Source: CAYRFQ01 sp964423615 (lineage in GTDB: Bacteria > Planctomycetota > Planctomycetia > Gemmatales > Gemmataceae). Taken from it: a stretch of DNA of 56,738 nucleotides. Below are positions 43,322 to 50,928 of this stretch, piece by piece (position 1 is the first letter of the stretch; each line of letters begins with the position of its first letter). Made by a program: the position numbers and the translations under genes. The notes below the pieces were generated by a model, which was not told the origin of the DNA, ran no database searches, and saw only the letters and a program-made list of their open reading frames with translations. The stretch is taken from assembly GCA_964423615.1 (NCBI GenBank), contig CAYRFQ010000042.1, positions 1 through 56,738 of the forward strand, read 5' to 3'.

Positions 43322-46300
43322 CTACCGATCGGAAGTCGTTGGCGCGGGGGCTGCTCCACGTCGTCCCCGAGCGATGTTCGCATAGTATTGGCGAAGCATG
43401 TCGGCGAATTCGGGTGAGACTTCACCACTGAGAGTTTGGCGGATCAAGTCCCGCTGACGCGGGGGTAGGTTGAGGAAGTGCCCGGCCCCTTCGATGTCCT
43501 GGAGAACCGAAGTCGTACGGCTGCGCTTGCCGTCGGCGATTCGTTCGCCAATTCCTTTACCTTCATTCTTCTCCATCCCTGGTCCTGGCTGCTTGCTTGA
43601 GCCTTGTCCAGGTTGCTGGGCTTGTCCTTGGCCGGGTTGTTGTCCTTTCCCTTGGCCCTGTCCTTCTCCTTGCGATTCGGACTTGCCTTGCGACGACTGT
43701 CCGGGCAGTTGGTTCATGGCCAAGTTGGCTGGAGGCTGTCCAGCCATGGCGGCTTGAAGGGCTTGCATGGCTTTGTTCATCTGATTCATCGCTTGCTGCT
43801 GAGCTTGTTGGGCTTGTCCCGCATCACCCTGGGCGATTTGGTCGAGAGCCTTTCCGAGTTGTTCCCCAGCTTTCTCGAGCAATGGTGCGACTGTTTGGGG
43901 TGCTTGGGCTTGAGCTTGTCCCAGAGCAGCCATCGCGGCTTTCGTCTCGGCCGCAGCGGCGGCGACGGCTTGAGTGGCGTCGAGCAACTTCTTCTGTTGC
44001 TGAGCGAGTTGGGCCGGGCCGACGGCTTTCGGCAATTTACCGGTCCCTTTGCCCTGTCCCGGCTGGGTTTGCGGTTGGCCTTGACCCATGGGTGACGGGT
44101 TGCCCTGTTTCGGCGAACCAGCTCCCTTGGCAGGACTGGAGCCTTTGCCCATCCCGCTGCTCTGGCCTTGACCTTCGCCCTTGGATTGGCCTTGGCCCGA
44201 TTTCATTCCGCCCATTGGAGACTGACCGCTCTTTGACTGGCCGCTCTTCGACTGGCCCATCGGCGATTGGGCTCCTTTGGCTTGACCCTGTTGCGGTTGC
44301 ATCGGGTTCGCCATGGCGACCTGCTTGGGCTGGGCTTGCTGTGGTCCCTTCGCTTGGGCTGCCGGAGTGGGGTTACTCTTCGCCTTGGCGGCTTGTTGGC
44401 CAGCCATGGGTTGATTCGCCTTGGCTTGGGCTTGACCTTTGGTTTGTTGCCCGCCTTTCTTGCCTTCACCGGCTTGGGCTTGTCCGGCCTTGGCTTGGGC
44501 TGGTCCCTGAGGTGCTTTTTGTCCCATTGGAGACTGACCGCTCTTGGGTTGCCCAGTCTTGGCTTGCCCAGTCTTGGCTTGCCCAGTCTTGGCTTGTCCA
44601 GCTTTCGATTGGCCAGTTTTTTGCCCGGTCTTGGGTTGCCCGGCTTTGGCTTGGGCCGTCTTGGGTTGTCCGGATTTCGCCTGACCGGTTTTGGGCTGGC
44701 CTTTTTGCCCAGCCATCGGTTGGCCCTTTGACGCCATCGGTTGGCCCTTTGGTTGAGCAGGTTGCTGCCCGGCTTTGGGTTGACCTTTGGAGTTCTGGCC
44801 TTTCGGTTGGGTCATAGGGGCTTGTGCAGCTTTGCTCTTGGCCTGTGGCTGGTTGCCCTTTTTGGGCGTCCCCGTTTTCGCCTGACTCGTCTTGGGCTGT
44901 GCCGTCTTTGCTTTCCCGGGCTGTTGACCTTTGGGTTGCATGTTGCCCTTTTGGCCTGCTTTGGGCTGCTGTTTCATGGGTTGACCCTTCTGTCCCATGG
45001 GAGGTTGGCCTGCTTTGGGCTGAGATGCCTTGGCTTGGTTCCCTTTGGCCTGTGCTGGCTGAGGTTGTCCCTTTTTGGCTTGCGGCGGCTGCGGTTGGGC
45101 CTTTTTGGCGGCAGCTGGCTGGGCCTGGTTCGCCTTGGGTTGTTGCCCTTGAGGCTGTTCGCCTTTCTTGGCTTCTCCAGCTTTACCTTGTTGCGACTTC
45201 TGTGGTTCTCCGGTCTTGGCTTTGGCGGCTTGCGGTTGGAGTTTCGGAAAGACTTTCGGGGCCATCGGATTCTGTTTGGCCTTTTCGAAGTCTTTCAGGG
45301 CCTTGACCTGTTCGTTGATGGCTTTACCGAATTCCTTGTTCTTCAGAGCTTCGGCGGCCTGGTTCGCGGCCTCCTTCCCTTTCGGGAGGTTCATCTGTTT
45401 GGCCAACTCGGCGAGTTTCTGTTGTTCCGCGGCCAGTTTTGCCTCGGGCGTTTGAGCTTGCTTGGTCTTCTCGGCCGCTTGTTTGGTCTGCTCCAGAGCG
45501 TTCTTGAGATTCTGGGCGGCAGCGAACGGGTCAATTTCCTTTTTCTTCATGGCGATTTGATCTTGGATCTCTTCGCCTTTCTTCTGGCTGATGGCTTTGG
45601 CAATTTCGGCCTGAGCTTGCTTGAGAGCTTTGACGGCCTCTTGGGCCTTCTGGGACGCCGGAGCCGGTTTGTTTTTATCTAACTCACCTTTGGTCTTTTC
45701 CATCTTCGCGGCGGCTTGTTGGACCTTCTCGGCTGCCTTCGGCGCGGCGTTGGCGATCTTCTTTTCGACGGCTTTGGTCTCCGGCGTCAGTTGCTGTTGC
45801 TTCTGACCGAGTTGCTTGGTTTCCGTGGCCTTGGCCTCCATCGGGGTTTGTTTGTCGGCGATCTGTTGGGCCGTCTTCGCCACCTTGGTTTCTTCCTTGG
45901 CCAACTTCTGCAATTTCTTGGCGGCTTCTTCCAGCGCCGCAATGTCGGCTCGTCGTTTTTCGATCGCAGCAATCTTCTCGCCGATCTCTTTTCGGACTTG
46001 TTCGAGTTCCTGAACGGCCTTGTTCTGCTCTCCGACTGCCTCCTTGCCTTTTTTGTTGAGAAGTGCCTTGGCAGCCTTGCTCATGGCCTTGGTGGCTTTG
46101 GTCAACTGGGGCGTGACGTCGTTTTTGGTCGGCAAGGGCTGCTTCTTGAGGCTGGCCGTTTGCTGGGCCAAGTCGACTTGTTTGCCTGCCTGAAACGGAA
46201 GTTGATAATCTTGTTTCTTGTCAGTCGCTTGCTTGGTCGCGTCGCGAGTTTGTTTCTGGTCTTTGATGATCTTGTCGAGGTTAGCGGCCGTGTTCTTGAG

Positions 46301-47737
46301 GGCTGCCAGGGGGTCGACTTCTTCCGTTGTCGATTCGGCGATCATCTTATCGATGGCCTTCTCGGCGTTTTTCAACGCCTGGATTGCTTTCTGTTGTGGG
46401 TCCAGTGCCTTGTCGAACTGTTGATCTCGCAGCTTCGCCTCGGCCTGTTGCATGGCGTTTTCGACCGGAGCCAACTCATTGGCGACCTTCTTGGTGTGAG
46501 GTTGAAGGATGCTGCGTATGTCGCGGGTTTCGTGTTCGAGTTCGGATTGTTTATTTCCCAATTTGCTCGAAACGGCGGCGTCTCTTTCGAGTTTGGCCAG
46601 GGCATTTTCGATTTGCTTCTTCAAGTTCTTTCGTTCGATTTGCTTTTGCTTGGCGCCTTTCAGGAGATTGAGACCGGGCACCTTCAATTCCCCATCATCG
46701 TCGTCCTTCTTCGGCTCGTTCGCTTTTTCGGAGTCCTGTTTGACCTTGGCCGATTGAGTATCTCCCTCGAGTTTTTTCTGCTCGGCCAGGATCTTCTGGA
46801 TCTTTTCTTTGGCTTGTCGGAGGGCTGCTTGCTTTGTCGTTTCATTGCGGAGGAGTCGTGAGACAGCCTTCATGTCACCAACGGCTTGGTCTTGCAATTG
46901 GTTCCCTTCTTTGACCTCTTCCATCTTCCGATTGCTCACCCCTCGAGTGGGGAACTTGCCAGCGGCTTCTTTCAAGTTCGCGAGGAGGTTTTGCTGTTTG
47001 AGGAACTCGCGGAATTTCTTCACCCGTTGCTTCTGGTTTGGTGTCAGGTCGGGTTCGAGGGAGTAGACTTGGTCGACAATCTCTTGTGCTTTCTTGGCGA
47101 GTTCGGTCTGTTCGAACGATTGGTGTTGGAGGATCGTTTGGAGGGGCTTCTTTCGATACCGAGCAATACGCGCTTCGATTTTGTTCGGGGACTTGAGTTG
47201 CTCGCGATAAGCTTCGTAGTTTTTCAGGAGGTCGGAGCTGGCCGCATAGGCCTTTTGTTGCTTCTCGGATAATTCCTGGAAGACGTCAGCGGCTTGTTCG
47301 AGGGTCTTGACGGCTTCGCGTTGTCGCGTCAACTTTTCGAGTTTTCGGATGATGTCGAGGTGGCGATCGTATGCTTTTTGGTAGGATTCGCTGAACTTTT
47401 CGGTGTCCTTCAAGCGGGCCTTGGCGGCGGCATCAAGATTCGCAATGATCTGATTCATCTCGTTGCGACTGACGCCTTGGAGGGTCTTGGCGATCTTTTC
47501 GAGCATCACCGTCTCGTCGCGACCATCGAGCTTGTAGTACTGCAGCACACGAACCATCGTGCCGACTCGCGCGGCGAGATATTGTGTATCGGCCTGGACT
47601 TGTTGTTGTTTGACCTTGCGATCAACGAGATTGGATTCGGAACTCGAGTCTGTGTCGGTCCGTCCTGGTGATACCAGTAGCACCAAGAGAAACATTGCGC
47701 ATCCAATTCCGCACACACACTTCAGACAACGCGGCAT
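43322..47737 (-). CDS. Giant secreted Lys/Gln/Gly/Pro-rich low-complexity protein
   Basis: 1471 residues; not recognised. From 47737 it opens with a signal peptide (CLKCVCGIGCAMFLLVLLVSPG). Residues about 40-830 are Lys/Glu/Ala/Gln-rich helix, probably long coiled coils. Residues about 865-1088 use only Ala, Gly, Lys, Met, Asn, Pro, Gln, Ser and Thr, with motifs like PKAGQ, AKTGQ and MGQKGQP; the low-complexity zone extends to about 1240. A helical segment and another GQ-rich stretch follow. The last 75 residues form a compact domain (GAGHFLNLPPRQRDLIRQTL, EFADMLRQYYANIARG) that resembles the C terminus of other planctomycete envelope proteins. The rightmost in-frame start at 47794 is less likely because the signal peptide would be buried. 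It is a monocistronic gene with its own terminator. Confidence 0.85.
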   Translation of the reverse strand: MPRCLKCVCGIGCAMFLLVLLVSPGRTDTDSSSESNLVDRKVKQQQVQADTQYLAARVGTMVRVLQYYKLDGRDETVMLEKIAKTLQGVSRNEMNQIIANLDAAAKARLKDTEKFSESYQKAYDRHLDIIRKLEKLTRQREAVKTLEQAADVFQELSEKQQKAYAASSDLLKNYEAYREQLKSPNKIEARIARYRKKPLQTILQHQSFEQTELAKKAQEIVDQVYSLEPDLTPNQKQRVKKFREFLKQQNLLANLKEAAGKFPTRGVSNRKMEEVKEGNQLQDQAVGDMKAVSRLLRNETTKQAALRQAKEKIQKILAEQKKLEGDTQSAKVKQDSEKANEPKKDDDDGELKVPGLNLLKGAKQKQIERKNLKKQIENALAKLERDAAVSSKLGNKQSELEHETRDIRSILQPHTKKVANELAPVENAMQQAEAKLRDQQFDKALDPQQKAIQALKNAEKAIDKMIAESTTEEVDPLAALKNTAANLDKIIKDQKQTRDATKQATDKKQDYQLPFQAGKQVDLAQQTASLKKQPLPTKNDVTPQLTKATKAMSKAAKALLNKKGKEAVGEQNKAVQELEQVRKEIGEKIAAIEKRRADIAALEEAAKKLQKLAKEETKVAKTAQQIADKQTPMEAKATETKQLGQKQQQLTPETKAVEKKIANAAPKAAEKVQQAAAKMEKTKGELDKNKPAPASQKAQEAVKALKQAQAEIAKAISQKKGEEIQDQIAMKKKEIDPFAAAQNLKNALEQTKQAAEKTKQAQTPEAKLAAEQQKLAELAKQMNLPKGKEAANQAAEALKNKEFGKAINEQVKALKDFEKAKQNPMAPKVFPKLQPQAAKAKTGEPQKSQQGKAGEAKKGEQPQGQQPKANQAQPAAAKKAQPQPPQAKKGQPQPAQAKGNQAKASQPKAGQPPMGQKGQPMKQQPKAGQKGNMQPKGQQPGKAKTAQPKTSQAKTGTPKKGNQPQAKSKAAQAPMTQPKGQNSKGQPKAGQQPAQPKGQPMASKGQPMAGQKGQPKTGQAKSGQPKTAQAKAGQPKTGQKTGQSKAGQAKTGQAKTGQAKTGQPKSGQSPMGQKAPQGPAQAKAGQAQAGEGKKGGQQTKGQAQAKANQPMAGQQAAKAKSNPTPAAQAKGPQQAQPKQVAMANPMQPQQGQAKGAQSPMGQSKSGQSKSGQSPMGGMKSGQGQSKGEGQGQSSGMGKGSSPAKGAGSPKQGNPSPMGQGQPQTQPGQGKGTGKLPKAVGPAQLAQQQKKLLDATQAVAAAAAETKAAMAALGQAQAQAPQTVAPLLEKAGEQLGKALDQIAQGDAGQAQQAQQQAMNQMNKAMQALQAAMAGQPPANLAMNQLPGQSSQGKSESQGEGQGQGKGQQPGQGQAQQPGQGSSKQPGPGMEKNEGKGIGERIADGKRSRTTSVLQDIEGAGHFLNLPPRQRDLIRQTLSGEVSPEFADMLRQYYANIARGRRGAAPAPTTSDR
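44543..44602 (-). repeat. 15-bp tandem repeat inside the low-complexity gene
   Basis: Four units of CTTGGCTTGCCCAGT (+ strand; first and last with one or two changes) encode consecutive (A/P)K(T/S)GQ pentapeptides. Recent tandem duplication at DNA level is the simplest reading. Confidence 0.85.
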
Positions 47738-47893
47738 GTGGTAAGCCCCCCAAAATTTTCGTGCGTCGAAGAACGCGTATTCCATTCGCTTCAATGAAGT
47801 AGTGTATCACCCATTGAACACCTCTGCACTGTTTTTCTCGCTTTTTCGTATGCACCCGATGCACTGATGCATCAAGAAACGCGACGTTGGAAT

Positions 47894-47938
47894 GCCGAAA
47901 CGATCCCAAGCCAGTTGGTAGGGTTGGGGCGTTTCGGC
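47894..47938. repeat. Hairpin in the leader region of the 1471-residue gene
   Basis: GCCGAAACG (47894-47902) pairs with CGTTTCGGC (47930-47938), and CCCAA/TTGGG extends the stem inward. It lies about 160-200 bp upstream of the minus-strand start. On the + strand it is followed by CTTTT, which resembles a weak terminator. Otherwise 47738-48361 holds no gene I can support. Confidence 0.5.
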
Positions 47939-48259
47939 CTTTTGGAACGGAGAGTTGATCGGTGGCCCGTTTCGTGCTCGGACGGCTTTTGGAAGGTGAG
48001 CCAAATGCACGGCGTGACTTCGATTCTTCGTGGCCCAAACTTCGATAATTCTTGCCACATCGTTTATAGATTACATCGACACGACTTCCTCTCGTCTCGA
48101 CGTGGACATTCGATCAGATCTGAATCTCGTCAATAGGAACCTATCCAGATGCTCTGGAGTCGATCCAAGAACGACACGCCTTACAGTTCCAAGACGAAAA
48201 CTCAGCCCTAATTGTATTTCAAATTGCCTATTTTCAAAAAACACGGAAACTCGACTTGA

Positions 48260-48279
48260 TTTTAAACACTTGTTTTAAA
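48260..48279. promoter_or_regulatory. AT-rich double TTTTAAA site before the TetR gene
   Basis: TTTTAAA occurs at 48260-48266 and 48273-48279, 13 bp apart, in an otherwise GC-richer region directly upstream of the TetR gene. It could be a promoter element or an autoregulatory operator. Evidence is position and sequence symmetry only. Confidence 0.3.
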
Positions 48280-48361
48280 CAATAGTATGAGACACATTTC
48301 TTGCCATGAGGACCCTGGGATTCGATCGCCACATCACTGGCTCGAGAACCTTCGACAAAAT

Positions 48362-49165
48362 ATGCAACCACCATCCCATCACCATACTTTCTCAAGTCGG
48401 CCTTCCAGAGACCAAGACAAGTTACCCCAAAACCAGGCAACCACCCCAGCAGACGCTTCCAATCACAGACCCGACGAACCTTCGGGAAGTTCGCCCGACA
48501 CCGAAGAGAGCACCCGGTCACGACTGCTCAATGCTGCTGGTGAAGTGTTCGCCGAATGTGGGTACGAGAATGCGACGGTTCGCGAAATTTGTGAGCGGGC
48601 TGAGGCCAATGTCGCCAGCGTGAATTACTACTTTCAGGGCAAACAAGGGCTGTACGTCGAAGTAATCAAGTTTGCCCAGAAGTTTCGCGCGGACCAGAAT
48701 CCTCTTCCCCAATGGCCTGCAGACACTCCGGCCGAGACAAAACTGAACGATTTCGTCCGGACTATCGTTTTCCGTCTTCTCGTCGCAGAAGAGTTGCCCT
48801 GGCAAGGCCGGATCATGATGCGTGAAATGCTCGAGCCGACACAGGCTTGTCGGGAACTGACCGAACATTACATCCGCCCTCACCACCAAATGTTGGTGGA
48901 CATCCTGGCCGAGTTGGCTCCTCCGGATTTGCCAAAACACCGACTCGACCAAATGGCCTTCAGCATGATTGGGCAATGCATGTACTACAAGCTCTGCGCG
49001 CCGATTTACCGAATGCTCTTGACCGAAAAGGAAGTCGCTGACCATTACTCCCCGGAGCAGTTGGCCGAACACATCACGGACGTAATTCTTGCAGCTCTGG
49101 GACACGGTTCTCTCTCGAAAGACCGGCTCAAGAGTGGCTCGTCAGAAATTCCAGGTGGAAGGTAA
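48362..49165 (+). CDS. TetR/AcrR-family transcriptional regulator
   Basis: About 267 residues from ATG 48362. After a disordered, Pro/Ser/His-rich N-terminal tail, the TetR helix-turn-helix is clear: TRSRLLNAAGEVFAECGYENATVREICERAEANVASVNYYFQGKQGLYVEVI. The C-terminal ligand domain resembles the CerR-type (DUF1956) group. The frame is open to an ATG at 48287, and neither start has a good ribosome binding site, so the N terminus is uncertain. It is 56 bp upstream of the adaptor and RND pump genes in the same direction. The usual logic is a ligand-released repressor of that efflux operon. Confidence 0.88.
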   Translation: MQPPSHHHTFSSRPSRDQDKLPQNQATTPADASNHRPDEPSGSSPDTEESTRSRLLNAAGEVFAECGYENATVREICERAEANVASVNYYFQGKQGLYVEVIKFAQKFRADQNPLPQWPADTPAETKLNDFVRTIVFRLLVAEELPWQGRIMMREMLEPTQACRELTEHYIRPHHQMLVDILAELAPPDLPKHRLDQMAFSMIGQCMYYKLCAPIYRMLLTEKEVADHYSPEQLAEHITDVILAALGHGSLSKDRLKSGSSEIPGGR

Positions 49166-49221
49166 AGACTTGGGTTCTTACTCCTCCTACCTTCCATCTT
49201 TCCAAGGAGTCATAAACAAAC

Positions 49222-50928
49222 ATGAATGCGTTGAAAGCGTTTTTTGTCGAGACATTCCGAATCCTGGTCCCCCTGTTGATCATAGCCGGGGGAATTGCCG
49301 GATTTGTCATCTTGGGGCAGCCCCCTGATCTTGCGAAAAAAGAAAAATCAGATCCGGTACCGGAGGTGGAAACAGAAAAAGCAACGCTCCACACCGGCCC
49401 TCTCATAATCGAAGTGGACGGTGAAGTCGTCCCTTACCGGGAAGTAACTGTGGGAGCCCAAGTGGCTGGCCAAATCGTTTCGAAACTCCCGCAAGCCCAA
49501 GCTGGACAGATGGTCTCCAAACTGACGCCTGACCAGGTAGACGACCTCTACGCCCGTCGACGCCAACGACTCCTGCTCATCGATCCGACCGACTATCAAC
49601 TCGAGATCGAGCGGCTCGAAGCCGAACTCGACGAGGCCATCTCACTCGTGAGGGAAGCCCTTGTCGAAGAACGAAATGCCCAACGTTTGCTCGCCCTTTC
49701 CCAACAACAAGAAAAGTTGGCCGATTTGCGTCGCCTGCGAATTCAGGACTTGGTGACCAAAGACGCTGCCACCGAAACCGATTTCGAAACGGCCGTCCTG
49801 GAATTCTTGAACGCCAAAAACGGACGTGTCCAAATCGAAAACGCGTTGAAGATGACCAAGCCGAAGCTCACCAAATATGTCGCCACCATAAGCATCGCCA
49901 AGGCCAAATTGGCCAAGGCCAAAGTCGAGCTGCAACGAACCGAGGTGTTTTCTCCCGTCAACGGCCGAATTGCCGAAACTTACGTGGAGGACAACATGTA
50001 CGTCACACGAGGTCAGAAGCTCTTCAAAATTGTGGATGGGTCAGCGGTCGAAGTTCAGTGTAGCCTCCGACTCGATGAACTGGCCTGGGTCCTTCAAGAC
50101 CAAACAGAGGTCGGCGAGGATCCGACAACTCTTCTAGATCTGAGCGTGGCAAAATCCCAGGGAGCTAGCCCGCCCATGAGCCGATGTCGGTCCTGTCCCA
50201 CAAAGAACGAGCTAGCTCGAGGAAAGAAGCAAGGCTCGCTTCCACTACTTCCCACCGGCGAAGTGGGCGATGAAGAAATCGAGCTCAACGACGCGACGTA
50301 CGCCAAATTCCTTGGGCTCCCTCCGCGAGCTTCCCTCAAGCGAAACTTGGCTCGAGTCGAACCTGGCCAAGCGAAAACCCAAAGCGGGCATCAGAGGAGC
50401 ACATTTGGACCGCGAGATCTTCCCTCCGTGAAGGTCGAAATCGTGCATTCCCAGGAGGGACAAAAACGCACTTGGAACGGCTATTTGCGAGGTTTCGACG
50501 GTGCAGCCCTCAACCCCAAAACCCGGACGGCCCCCTGCCGCATCCGAGTGCCCGAACCCACGGCCGTGGCATTCCACGCCACAAGCGAGCACACAAAGGC
50601 ACCCGGTAAATTCAGTGGCACACGCGAACTCTTGCCAGGAATGTTCGTCTCGGTTCGCGTGTACGTTCGCCCCCAAGCTCCTCTCATCCGATTGTCCGAA
50701 AAAGTGATCCGCCCCGGCAATTACGTTTGGAGAATCGTAGACGACAAGCTCGACGTTGTGGAAGTGAAAGTCGTTCAGATCATGGACGGAAACGTTCTCG
50801 TCCTCGCCGAACCGGGAGGCCTACGACCCGGTGACCGAATCATTACGACCCAGCTTTCCACCTCCAGCCGATATGGAGTAGGCGCCACCATCGAAGGGAT
50901 GCCAGTGAAGGAGGTCAACGGTAAATGA
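49222..50928 (+). CDS. RND efflux adaptor (membrane fusion protein) with inserted Arg/Pro-rich segment
   Basis: 568 residues, longer than usual. It has an N-terminal anchor (about 12-32), half a lipoyl domain with VTVGAQVAGQIVSKL, a long helical hairpin (about 125-230), the second lipoyl half (VFSPVNGRIAETYVEDNMYVTRGQKLF), and beta-barrel and membrane-proximal domains. About residues 298-392 interrupt the beta-barrel region with an unusual Arg/Gly/Pro-rich sequence that contains CRSC and is encoded around two copies of GAGCTAGC. AAGGAG lies upstream of the ATG at 49222. The stop overlaps the pump start by four bases (ATGA), so translation of the two is coupled. Confidence 0.88.
   Translation: MNALKAFFVETFRILVPLLIIAGGIAGFVILGQPPDLAKKEKSDPVPEVETEKATLHTGPLIIEVDGEVVPYREVTVGAQVAGQIVSKLPQAQAGQMVSKLTPDQVDDLYARRRQRLLLIDPTDYQLEIERLEAELDEAISLVREALVEERNAQRLLALSQQQEKLADLRRLRIQDLVTKDAATETDFETAVLEFLNAKNGRVQIENALKMTKPKLTKYVATISIAKAKLAKAKVELQRTEVFSPVNGRIAETYVEDNMYVTRGQKLFKIVDGSAVEVQCSLRLDELAWVLQDQTEVGEDPTTLLDLSVAKSQGASPPMSRCRSCPTKNELARGKKQGSLPLLPTGEVGDEEIELNDATYAKFLGLPPRASLKRNLARVEPGQAKTQSGHQRSTFGPRDLPSVKVEIVHSQEGQKRTWNGYLRGFDGAALNPKTRTAPCRIRVPEPTAVAFHATSEHTKAPGKFSGTRELLPGMFVSVRVYVRPQAPLIRLSEKVIRPGNYVWRIVDDKLDVVEVKVVQIMDGNVLVLAEPGGLRPGDRIITTQLSTSSRYGVGATIEGMPVKEVNGK

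Noticed and set aside
43597..44817. Long open frame (about 400 codons) on the + strand
   Set aside because: It is the complement of the K/Q/G/P-rich repeat; low-complexity DNA without stops gives long shadow frames. The minus-strand frame has the signal peptide, the conserved C-terminal domain and the terminator.
44741..46861. Further long + strand frames rich in Leu, Phe and Gly
   Set aside because: These are antisense shadows of the helical and low-complexity regions of the same minus-strand gene and have no ribosome binding site or family signature.
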